42,094 nt of DNA, from NCBI GenBank assembly GCA_012512265.1, contig JAAZEM010000163.1:1-42094 (forward strand). The letters are read 5' to 3'. Each line of letters starts with the position of its first letter. The stretch's first letter is position 1. Of this stretch, positions 16,953 to 23,935 are shown in pieces. The position numbers and the translations under genes were made by a program. The notes under the pieces were generated by a model. The model was given only the letters and a program-made list of their open reading frames with translations. It was not told the DNA's origin and did not search any database. Source of the stretch: Armatimonadota bacterium. Its GTDB lineage: Bacteria; Armatimonadota; JAAZEB01.

Positions 16953-18563
16953 ATGCTCGATTTGGTGTTTGTTGGCGGGGAAGTGATCGATGGCACGGGG
17001 CGACCGGGTATCCGGGCTGATCTCGGCGTGCGCGACGGCCGCATCGCCGCTATCGGCGACCTGAGCGGAGCGGAGTGCCGCGAGCGCGTGGACGCCCGCG
17101 GGAAGGTGGTCTGCCCTGGGTTCATCGACATGCACACCCACTCTGATCTCACGCTTCTGGTCAACCCGCGCGCGGAAAGCATGGTCCGCCAGGGCGTAAC
17201 AACGCTCGTGGTGGGCAACTGCGGCATGGGGGTGGCACCCGTACGCCCGGAGCTGCGCGGGCCGCTGCGCCAGGCGTTCGCCTTCCTCACCGGCGACGTG
17301 GAGTGGACCTGGGAGAGCTTCGCCAGCTACCTCGATTGCCTCGCCGCCGCCCGGCCCTCGGTGAACGTCGGCGCCCTGGTTAGCCACGGTGCCGTGCGCG
17401 CCCACGTGATGGGCTTTGATGAGCGAGAGGCCCTCCCGGAGGAACGGAGCGCCATCGCCGCGGAGATCCGGCAGGCAATGGCCGAGGGCGCCCTGGGCGT
17501 CTCCACCGGGCTCATCTACAACCCGAGCATGTTCGCCGATACCGAGGAGCTGGTCGCCGTATCGCGCGCGGCGGCCGAGGGGAATGGCGTCTACACCACG
17601 CACATGCGCCATGAGGGCGTGCAGCTCATGGAAGCGGTGGAGGAGGCGCTGGAGGTTGCCCGGCGGAGCGGCGCGCGCACCGAGATCTGCCACCCGAAGG
17701 CATCGGGGAAGGCCGCTTGGGGCCGGGCCGCCGAGGCAGCGGAGCGGATTCGCCAGGCGCGTGAGGAGGGGAACGACATCGCCTTCGACCTCTACCCGTA
17801 CACCGCGGGGAGCACGATGCTCTCGACGCTCTTGCCCCAGTGGGCGCTCCGCGGCACCACCGATGAGATCGTCGCCCGCCTCCGCGACCCGGCGGCGATC
17901 GCCCGCCTCTTGCACGAGCTGCGCCACGGGGGCTCGGGCTACCACAGCGGCCTCGGCGCGCCGCCTTACGAGTGGGAGCGGGTGCTGATCACCTCCGTCG
18001 GAAGCGAGATGAACCGTGGCTTCGAGGGCAAGGAGATGCCGGAAGTCGCCCGGATGATGGGTGCCACGCCCGAGGAGGCGTTCCTGCGTCTCCTGGTGGA
18101 TGACCACCTCCAGGTGAACATGGTAATCCACTCGCAGTGCGAGGAGGATATGCGCGGGCTCCTCAAACACCCGCTCGCTTTGGTGATCACGGACGGACTG
18201 GCGTTCGCGCCGTATGGCCCCCTGGGGCGCGGCCGGCCACACCCGCGGAGTTACGGCACCTTCCCGCGATTCCTCGGGCGCTACGTGCGCGATGAGGGCC
18301 TCCACTCGCTCGAAGAGGGGATCCGGCGTGTCACCTCGGGCCCGGCCGCGCGGATGGGGATCACCGATCGCGGTATCCTCCGCGAGGGCCTGGCTGCCGA
18401 TATCGTCGTTTTCGATCCCGCCGCGATTCGCGACACGGCGACCTACACCGAGCCGCACCAGTACCCCGAGGGGATCGACCTGGTGGTGGTCAACGGCGAG
18501 ATCGTGGTGCGCGATGGCGAGCACACCGGGGCTGGCCCCGGCCAGGTGCTCCGCAAGAAGTGA
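16953..18563 (+). CDS. N-acyl-D-amino-acid deacylase (D-aminoacylase) family amidohydrolase
   Basis: 536 residues from ATG 16953, a few bases after AAGAAGG. It is a full-length amidohydrolase of the D-aminoacylase subgroup: metal-binding H61-T-H63 in GFIDMHTHSD, the subgroup cysteine C90 in VVGNCGMG, EICHPKASGKAAWG, FDLYPYTAGSTMLSTLLP, VITDGLAF with the catalytic Asp, and the closing block HPRSYGTFPRFLGRYVRDEG ... GLAADIVVFDP. Family knowledge: zinc-dependent cytoplasmic hydrolases removing N-acyl groups from D-amino acids, though many homologues act on N-acyl-amino acids, dipeptides or cyclic amides. Inference: possible use in recycling D-amino acids from peptidoglycan. Transcribed with the PPC gene. 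Confidence 0.92.
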   Translation: MLDLVFVGGEVIDGTGRPGIRADLGVRDGRIAAIGDLSGAECRERVDARGKVVCPGFIDMHTHSDLTLLVNPRAESMVRQGVTTLVVGNCGMGVAPVRPELRGPLRQAFAFLTGDVEWTWESFASYLDCLAAARPSVNVGALVSHGAVRAHVMGFDEREALPEERSAIAAEIRQAMAEGALGVSTGLIYNPSMFADTEELVAVSRAAAEGNGVYTTHMRHEGVQLMEAVEEALEVARRSGARTEICHPKASGKAAWGRAAEAAERIRQAREEGNDIAFDLYPYTAGSTMLSTLLPQWALRGTTDEIVARLRDPAAIARLLHELRHGGSGYHSGLGAPPYEWERVLITSVGSEMNRGFEGKEMPEVARMMGATPEEAFLRLLVDDHLQVNMVIHSQCEEDMRGLLKHPLALVITDGLAFAPYGPLGRGRPHPRSYGTFPRFLGRYVRDEGLHSLEEGIRRVTSGPAARMGITDRGILREGLAADIVVFDPAAIRDTATYTEPHQYPEGIDLVVVNGEIVVRDGEHTGAGPGQVLRKK

Positions 18564-18567
18564 GCGC

Positions 18568-18601
18568 GAGGGGCCGGCGGCAGCCAGAAGGCCGGCCCCT
18601 C
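18568..18601. terminator. Strong hairpin terminator after the D-aminoacylase gene
   Basis: GAGGGGCCGGC (18568-18578) and GCCGGCCCCTC (18591-18601) form a perfect 11-bp stem with a 12-nt loop, five bases after the stop codon and between convergent genes. Only TT follows the stem. Confidence 0.65.
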
Positions 18602-18628
18602 TTCACACAGCCTACAAGCCGGGGGTGG

Positions 18629-19264
18629 CTACCCCTCATCCACCGCGCGGATCCACGCCTGAGCGATCAGGGCATGGCCGGCCTGGGTTGGATGCACGCC
18701 GTCGGCTGCCCAGAAGGCGGCCGGGCGCTGCGCCGCCGCCGCGGCAAAGAGGCCATCCAGCGGCACGTAGAGCGTCCCGTAATCCGCGGCGACGCGGCGA
18801 ACCGCGGCGATGCGCGGGTCGAGATCCTCGCGCCAGGCAACGCGGTCGGGCGGGGTTGGAAGCACAAATGGCTCCAGCAAGATGACGCGGGCGGAGGTCT
18901 CTGCCTTCACGCGGTCGAGGAGACGCCTGTAGCACGCCTCGAACTCCTCGATCGGCGAGAGCTTGCCGCTATCGTAGCGCCGCCAGGTGTCGTTGATCCC
19001 GATCAGGATGGAGACCCAATCCGGGTGCAGGTCGATGCAGTCGCGCGTCCAGCGCTCTTCCAGGTCGTAGACGCGGTTGCCGCTGACGCCACGGTTCAGG
19101 AAGGTGAGCTCGCGCCCGGGATACCGGGCGGAGAGCCACGCGGCGATCAGGTTGGCATAGCCGGATCCGAGAAGCGCGTCGTTCTCGCGGCTGCGCCCGG
19201 CATCCGTGATGCTATCGCCCTGGAAGAGGATGCGGGCGCCCGGCTGAAGCAGAAGATGGCCCAT
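18629..19264 (-). CDS. SGNH/GDSL-family hydrolase
   Basis: 211 residues from ATG 19264, preceded by GGGAG. All four SGNH blocks are present: GDSIT with nucleophile S18, NRGVSGN (block II Gly), GINDT with N91, and DGVHP with D188/H191 near the C-terminus. No signal peptide, so probably cytoplasmic. Family knowledge: esterases, often acetyl-xylan or rhamnogalacturonan acetyl esterases; this form (ILFQGDSITDAGRSREND) is common in polysaccharide-degrading bacteria. Inference: deacetylation of sugars or oligosaccharides. It lies downstream of the radical SAM gene on the same strand, but a long hairpin separates them. Confidence 0.92.
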   Translation of the reverse strand: MGHLLLQPGARILFQGDSITDAGRSRENDALLGSGYANLIAAWLSARYPGRELTFLNRGVSGNRVYDLEERWTRDCIDLHPDWVSILIGINDTWRRYDSGKLSPIEEFEACYRRLLDRVKAETSARVILLEPFVLPTPPDRVAWREDLDPRIAAVRRVAADYGTLYVPLDGLFAAAAAQRPAAFWAADGVHPTQAGHALIAQAWIRAVDEG

Positions 19265-19292
19265 CTCATACTCCCTGTCATTCCCCCTGGGT

Positions 19293-19342
19293 TCGAATCG
19301 CCCCAGGGCGGGCGGGATGACCCCGCCCGCTGGGGTATTCGA
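19293..19342. terminator. Long hairpin between radical SAM and SGNH genes
   Basis: TCGAAT at 19293-19298 pairs with ATTCGA ending at 19342, and GCCCCAG plus GCGGGCGGG pair with CCCCGCCCGC plus TGGGG, giving a stem of about 20 bp with small bulges and a tight loop near 19318. It probably terminates the radical SAM transcript or separates expression of the two genes. Confidence 0.5.
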
Positions 19343-19387
19343 TGTGGAGCCGTGGTCCCCTCCCCCAGATTCCCCCGCACGGACAGC

Positions 19388-21043
19388 TCACTCGCTCGGG
19401 AGGGCCGACGGGCTGGGCGAAATCGCCGGGCCCTGGCCCTGGAGGCCGGTGATGGTGAGCGGGAAGCGCCCCTTCAGAATCTGAGCCGTGCGCCGCGACA
19501 GCTCGCCGCGAAGCTCCCTCATCCGGGCACGGGCGTCGTACTGCCCCTCCGGGCTTCCGGGGCCAAACTGTTCCAGCACCAGGGGGTTCGGCTCCGGGTC
19601 GATGCCCGCCTGATACGCCTCCACGTTGCCGCGCCGGCTGTAGCCGTTGGCGGTGCCGCGCAGGTAGAGGCCAACGCTGGTATGAAGCGCCATCGTTTTC
19701 AGGCGCTTCCACCAAAACTCGCTGCTATCCTCGCACATCGAGCTCCCCTTGAGGAAATCGCTAAACTGCCCCAGCATCCGCTCCTTCAAGGAAGAGGGCC
19801 CGTAAAACCACTTGTAGGCGTTGCGCAGGCCCTGATACATCTGCTCCTGAGTGATATTCGCGAACCGCCGGACGGGGTGCTCGGCATCATAGTGCTCCCA
19901 GTTCCAGTCGGTGATCAGGTTGTTGCGCACCGCGTGCTCATAGTCGCGCGCGCCCGGCTCCGGGGTGTTGATCGAGAACTGGGCGTAGTCGAGCTTCGCC
20001 TTCCTTGCCCACTCCACCGTCTCCTCGAACACCCCGGGCCCCTCGTTGTCGTGAACGCCAAAGACGAAGGCGCCAAGAACACCCATCCCATGGTCATGGA
20101 TGCAGCGGATCAGATCGATGTAGTTCTGAAGCGAGGTGGACTTCGCCAGCTTGGCGGTGATCGACTCGATCCCCATGTAGATCCCGACGCAGCAGGATCG
20201 GGAGAAGAGGGGCACCAACTCGCGCCAATTGCGGAAAAGGGTGAGCGCGGTCAACTCGGTCACCCAAGGGATGCGGTGGTGGCGGAGCATCTGGCAGACG
20301 CGCTTCGCGTGCTCTCCCCGGGGGTTCGGCAGGAAGTTATCGTCGATAATCGCTGTGAGCCGGCGTGGAAGCTGGGCAATCTCCTTCTCCAGGTCTTCAT
20401 AGTCCGTATGTCGCTGCTTCATGCCATATTCATAGGTCACGGAGCAGAAACTGCAGTCGAAGGGGCAGCCCACGGAGGTCTGCAGCGTGTTGGGGAGCAG
20501 GTAGCGTTTGGGATCGTACCAGGAGCGGTCGGGGATCGGGCGGCGCTCCAGCGTCTCCATGCGCGCGTTGGGGGCATGCTCAAAGACGCGCCGCTCCGAG
20601 CCATCCTCTTCAATTTGCTCGATGCACCACTCGAGGGCGGCCTCGAGCAGCACCGGGGGCGTCTCGCCACGCACCACACCATCGGCGTAATGGATCGCCT
20701 CCAGGGGAAGCGCCGTGGCGTGGATCCCGCCGATGAGCGAGCGGACACGCCGGGATTGCCAGCTCAGCGTCTCGCGGGCTTCCGTCAGGATCGCGTAGGC
20801 GCGCCGCGCGGCCGTGGTGAGCGCCGAGACCGCGACGATATCGGGCTTTTGCGCACGCACGTCGTAGGGCCCCATCGTGTGCTCATCATGACAGCGTGCG
20901 ATCAAGTCGTAACCGCGCAGGGAGGGCGGGGTCATCGCGCGCAGGAGGGAGATACTCATGGGGGGAAGCGGCATCTTGCGATTCCCCATCTCCTCACGGA
21001 CGATACGATCCGGTATGACGTAATCGATGATGATCTTCGCCAC
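19388..21043 (-). CDS. B12-binding-type radical SAM protein
   Basis: 551 residues. Start chosen as GTG 21043 because TTGAGGAG precedes it by the right distance and the protein then begins directly with a strand, AKIIIDYVIPDRI; the longer open frame crosses the promoter and a repeat. N-terminal residues about 1-165 form a cobalamin-binding-like domain (KPDIVAVSALTTAARRAY, SLIGGIHATALP, ADGVVRGETPPVLLEAAL), though the DxHxxG motif is not obvious. The radical SAM domain has C193-x3-C197-x2-C200 in TSVGCPFDCSFCSVTYEYG, with GIESI and the DDNFLPNP strand. About 170 C-terminal residues are unassigned. Family knowledge: Fe-S enzymes doing methylation or ring rearrangement on lipids, cofactors or natural products. 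No partner gene reveals the substrate. Confidence 0.88.
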   Translation of the reverse strand: MAKIIIDYVIPDRIVREEMGNRKMPLPPMSISLLRAMTPPSLRGYDLIARCHDEHTMGPYDVRAQKPDIVAVSALTTAARRAYAILTEARETLSWQSRRVRSLIGGIHATALPLEAIHYADGVVRGETPPVLLEAALEWCIEQIEEDGSERRVFEHAPNARMETLERRPIPDRSWYDPKRYLLPNTLQTSVGCPFDCSFCSVTYEYGMKQRHTDYEDLEKEIAQLPRRLTAIIDDNFLPNPRGEHAKRVCQMLRHHRIPWVTELTALTLFRNWRELVPLFSRSCCVGIYMGIESITAKLAKSTSLQNYIDLIRCIHDHGMGVLGAFVFGVHDNEGPGVFEETVEWARKAKLDYAQFSINTPEPGARDYEHAVRNNLITDWNWEHYDAEHPVRRFANITQEQMYQGLRNAYKWFYGPSSLKERMLGQFSDFLKGSSMCEDSSEFWWKRLKTMALHTSVGLYLRGTANGYSRRGNVEAYQAGIDPEPNPLVLEQFGPGSPEGQYDARARMRELRGELSRRTAQILKGRFPLTITGLQGQGPAISPSPSALPSE

Positions 21044-21177
21044 CGCACCACTCCTCAAAATATGACAAACAACAAGCACCCCCAATGGAACGAAAGGGAA
21101 GTGGAGAGGGGTGCCGCTTCGGGGGTGCCCACACCCGCTGCCATCCCCCGGGGGTGCTACTGCCAGGTGTTGATTCC
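21044..21177 (-). promoter_or_regulatory. Repeat-rich leader of the radical SAM gene
   Basis: About 130 nt between the promoter and the GTG. Read on the minus strand, AGCACCCCC (21158-21150), CACCCCC (21128-21121 region) and GCACCCC (21114-21108) can each pair with a single GGGGGTGCT at 21083-21075, located about 30 nt before the start codon. Mutually exclusive pairing suggests an attenuator or regulatory RNA; it is not a cobalamin riboswitch that I recognise. Confidence 0.35.
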
Positions 21178-21207
21178 AGTATAGGCCCGCGTTCGTGAGC
21201 GTGTCAA
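21178..21207 (-). promoter_or_regulatory. Promoter of the radical SAM gene
   Basis: On the minus strand TTGACA (21207-21202) and TATACT (21183-21178) are separated by 18 bp; both boxes are near consensus. It lies directly next to the repeat-bounded segment 21212-21482, so insertion of that segment could have affected upstream control. Confidence 0.75.
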
Positions 21208-21270
21208 GCAACAGCCATTCAGATGGGGGATTTCGAGATAAGGAGATGGATGGAGAGGGCCGCCAGCGGG

Positions 21271-21434
21271 CGCGGGCTCGAAGCTCCGCGCTGCTTCCCG
21301 GCAAGGCCCTTTCGGGGCTCCCCCTCCCAGCCGCCACCATCCCCGGTTGCCCACGCGTGCAGCCTGGCCCAGCCCGGCAGGGCTTCGCTCACAGGCAGCA
21401 CGGTGATTTATCGCCGCGCGCCGGGTTGCGCGCC
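21271..21434 (-). repeat. Dispersed intergenic repeat, copy A (inverted)
   Basis: Its reverse complement aligns end to end, at roughly 85 percent identity by eye, with 30974-31137. Shared blocks include GCGCAACCCGGCGCGCGGCG, GCGAAGCCCT-N-CCGGGCTGGGCC, GGCTGGGAGGGG and AAGCAGCGCGGAGCTTCG. No protein homology is apparent in any frame. Confidence 0.8.
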
Positions 21435-21445
21435 ACCTTCGATTC

Positions 21446-21466
21446 GGATTCCTTATCTCGGAATCC
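21446..21466. repeat. Palindromic repeat copy
   Basis: GGATTCC-TTATCTC-GGAATCC is a perfect 7-bp inverted repeat with a seven-base centre. Same family as the sites at 9172-9192, 21228-21245 (imperfect) and 36521-36539. Confidence 0.6.
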
Positions 21467-21484
21467 CAGCCATCCAGATGGGAA

Positions 21485-22750
21485 TCACGCCCGGGTGTCA
21501 CTCAGGAGGAGGCGGGCGGCCTCTTCCAGATCCTCCAGGGTGGCGCAAGGGAGGACCGCGCCGCAGAAGGGGGCGTAGGCGCGGATCACCGAGTCTCCCG
21601 TATTCCAGCGCTCCGGGGGCTCCGGGTTGAGCCATACCACGCGCCGGATCCGCTGGCGGAGGTCGGCGAGGGCCCACTCCATCGGCTCGAACTGGTTCGT
21701 GCGCGCGTCGCCCAGCACCAAGAGGACGGTGTCGCGGTCCAACAGCGGCGCGTAATCATCCAGGAGCTCGTAGAAGGTGTTGCCGAAGTCGCTGTAGGCG
21801 TTCAGGTTGAGATCCGGGATGTCGCGGATCCGGGCGAGGGCGTCTTCGAACGGGTAGCGCGCCAGGAGCTCGCTCACATCCACCGGGCGGTCGACGAAGA
21901 CGAGCGAATGGGTGCGCGCGAACTGGTTTTGCAGGTGGTGAATCAGGCGCAGGAGAAAGGCGGCCACGCGCCAGACCGACCCGGAGACGTCACACAGGAG
22001 GAGGAGTTTCGTCTTCGCCACCGTCCTGCGCCGGCGCTCGATGTGGAAGGGCACCCCACCCGTGCGTGCGCTGCGCGCCAGGGTCGCCTTCAGGTCCACC
22101 TTCCCTCGGCGTGCCCGGCGCCGGCGCAGCGACTCGCGCGAGGCGAGTTTTCGCGCCAGCTTCTCGACCGCTTCGGCCACCTGCCGCGCATCCTCAGGCT
22201 CCAGCCGGCGGGTGAGATCCAGGCGGCGCAGGTCGCTCCGGCGCTGCCGGAGCTCGCGAAGCCCCTCCCGGCGCGCTTCCCCCATCCCCTCCTCGAGATC
22301 GGCCAGCCATTCCGCCAGCCAGCGCTCCTCTTCCGATCGCTCCTCCCGCTGGTCTGGCGCGCGCTCCCCCTTCCGGGCATCGGTCTCGTTGAGAGGCTGC
22401 TTCCCATCCCTCTTTCGCTCCGGCTCGGGCCTGGGCGGGGCGGGCCTCGTGCCGGGCTGACTCCCTCCCGGGCGCGGCGCCGCGCCTTCGTGGCGGAACG
22501 TGCGCGGGCGCGACTCGCGCTGCTTCCGCCGTGGCCAGTGGCACCGGAAGTACTTCTCGAAAAGGAGGTCGAAGGTGGGGAAGTCCGCGGGATCCTTGAT
22601 CAGGGCGCAGCGGAGCGCCAAGCGGAGGTCGGCTCGCCGCTCGAGCGAGAGATGCTCCAGCGCCCGGCAGGCGTCGAGTGCCTCCGCGAGCGAGACACGT
22701 ACGCCGGCGTCGCGGAGAGCGCGCGCGAACTCGGTCACCTGGCCGGTCAT
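21485..22750 (-). CDS. VWA domain-containing CoxE-like protein
   Basis: 421 residues from ATG 22750, preceded by GGAGAC. N-terminal residues 1-75 (FARALRDAGVRVSLAEALDA, ALIKDPADFPTFDLLFEKYF) are the usual CoxE-like opening. Residues 75-245 are very charged and low in complexity. The von Willebrand factor A domain starts near 248 with the MIDAS motif D254-V-S-G-S258 (LLLLCDVSGSV), then AYSDFGNTF with the conserved Thr and LVLGDARTN. Family knowledge: such proteins partner with MoxR AAA+ ATPases in metallocofactor insertion or assembly of enzyme complexes. The moxR gene is 25 bp upstream in the same operon; the client is not visible here. Confidence 0.92.
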   Translation of the reverse strand: MTGQVTEFARALRDAGVRVSLAEALDACRALEHLSLERRADLRLALRCALIKDPADFPTFDLLFEKYFRCHWPRRKQRESRPRTFRHEGAAPRPGGSQPGTRPAPPRPEPERKRDGKQPLNETDARKGERAPDQREERSEEERWLAEWLADLEEGMGEARREGLRELRQRRSDLRRLDLTRRLEPEDARQVAEAVEKLARKLASRESLRRRRARRGKVDLKATLARSARTGGVPFHIERRRRTVAKTKLLLLCDVSGSVWRVAAFLLRLIHHLQNQFARTHSLVFVDRPVDVSELLARYPFEDALARIRDIPDLNLNAYSDFGNTFYELLDDYAPLLDRDTVLLVLGDARTNQFEPMEWALADLRQRIRRVVWLNPEPPERWNTGDSVIRAYAPFCGAVLPCATLEDLEEAARLLLSDTRA

Positions 22751-22775
22751 CGCCGTCTCCCAGAGCGCCGGGAGG

Positions 22776-23684
22776 TCACCGGCCGAGCTCCCGGAGGACC
22801 TTCTCCACATCCTCCCGGTCTTTCAGGAGCGCGTTGAGCGAGTCGAGCAGCACCTGGCGCGAAAGCGGGCGGGCATTCAGGAGGACCAGGGCGCGCGCCC
22901 AATCGCGCGTTTCGCCGATGCTCGGGGCTTTGCGCAGCGGCAGGGCACGCACTTTCTGCACGAACTGCACCGCCTGCTCGGCCAGCCGGGCATCCAGCCC
23001 GGGTACCTTGCGCGTGACGATCTTCACCTCCTGCTCGTGGGAGGGATAGTCCATATAGAGGTAAAGACAGCGGCGGCGCAACGCCTCGGAGAGTTGGCGC
23101 GTGGCATTGCTAGTGAGGATCACGGCGGGCCGGTGCCGCGCGGTGAGCGTGCCCAACTCCGGCACGCTCACCTGGAAATCGCTCAGCACCTCCAGGAGGA
23201 ACGCCTCGAACTCCTGGTCGGCGCGGTCCACCTCGTCGATGAGGAGGACGGCGGGCTGGTCGGCGAGGATCGCGCGGAGGAGGGGGCGGGGCACCAGGAA
23301 GTCGCGCGAGAAAAAGCTGCTCTCGTGCGTGCGGAGTCGGGCCACCGCCTCACCCAGCGTCGCCGCGCCGGCCAGGATCTCGCCGATCTTCTCCTTGAGC
23401 ATCTGGGTGTAGAGAAGCTGCTTGGTATACTCCCATTCGTAGAGCGCCTTGCTCTCATCCAGGCCCTCGTAGCACTGGAGCCGGATCAGCTCGCGCCCGG
23501 TCGCCTGCGCCCACACTTTGGCGAGCTCGGTCTTGCCGACGCCGGCCGGACCCTCGGTCAGGACCGGCTTGCCCATCTGCCCGGCCAGGTAGACGGTAAC
23601 GGCTACGTCGCGCGGGCAGATGTACTCCTGCTCCTCGAACCGCCGAATGACCTCCTCGATGCTGGTGAACTGGCTCTCAGACAT
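22776..23684 (-). CDS. MoxR-family AAA+ ATPase
   Basis: 302 residues. Start at ATG 23684 (MSESQFTSIEEVIRRFEEQE); the open frame has nine more codons without support. Walker A GPAGVGKT at 45-52, Walker B LLIDE at 147-151, sensor 1 VILTSNATR, and the arginine-finger region LSEALRRRCLYLYMDYP are all intact, and the length is typical. Family knowledge: chaperone-like hexameric ATPases working with VWA proteins to insert metals or remodel protein complexes in the cytoplasm. The VWA/CoxE partner gene follows immediately. Confidence 0.95.
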   Translation of the reverse strand: MSESQFTSIEEVIRRFEEQEYICPRDVAVTVYLAGQMGKPVLTEGPAGVGKTELAKVWAQATGRELIRLQCYEGLDESKALYEWEYTKQLLYTQMLKEKIGEILAGAATLGEAVARLRTHESSFFSRDFLVPRPLLRAILADQPAVLLIDEVDRADQEFEAFLLEVLSDFQVSVPELGTLTARHRPAVILTSNATRQLSEALRRRCLYLYMDYPSHEQEVKIVTRKVPGLDARLAEQAVQFVQKVRALPLRKAPSIGETRDWARALVLLNARPLSRQVLLDSLNALLKDREDVEKVLRELGR

Positions 23685-23935
23685 CTTTCGGGGAATCCCC
23701 GCCCTCTCCAAAGATCGGATCGCGGCCAGCCGCGATCCCTCCGCGCCCGGCTCCCGCTAAGGAGTTTCGGGAGGCCGCCCCCGGTTCCTGTCGTCGCGAG
23801 CGGCGTCGCGCCCACGGGAGGAGATCCCGGGAGGGCGCGTAACTACTGACAAAACGAGCGGCGGCCGCGTCCGCGAGGGCACGCGGCGCTGAACGGCACT
23901 GGGCTCGGGGGATATCCCCGGAGGGAGGAGTCACC

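Larger units (their letters stand above)
21212..21482. mobile_element. MITE-like 271-bp segment bounded by direct and inverted repeats
   Basis: CAGCCATTCAGATGGG (21212-21227) recurs as CAGCCATCCAGATGGG (21467-21482), 15 of 16 identical. Just inside, GGGGATTTCGAGATAAGGA (left) and the reverse complement of the right end, GGGATTCCGAGATAAGGA, form inverted repeats. The interior carries copy A of the 164-bp dispersed repeat. No coding capacity; the segment ends three bases before the stop codon of the VWA gene. A non-autonomous transposed element is inferred from the layout only. Confidence 0.45.

Noticed and set aside
19285..19345. tRNA-like T-loop sequence GGGTTCGAATC
   Set aside because: No acceptor or anticodon stem can be built around it; the bases belong to the long hairpin 19293-19342.
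18560..21184. 874-codon plus-strand open frame across SGNH and radical SAM genes
   Set aside because: It spans two well-supported minus-strand genes and their hairpin; the translation has no recognisable domain.
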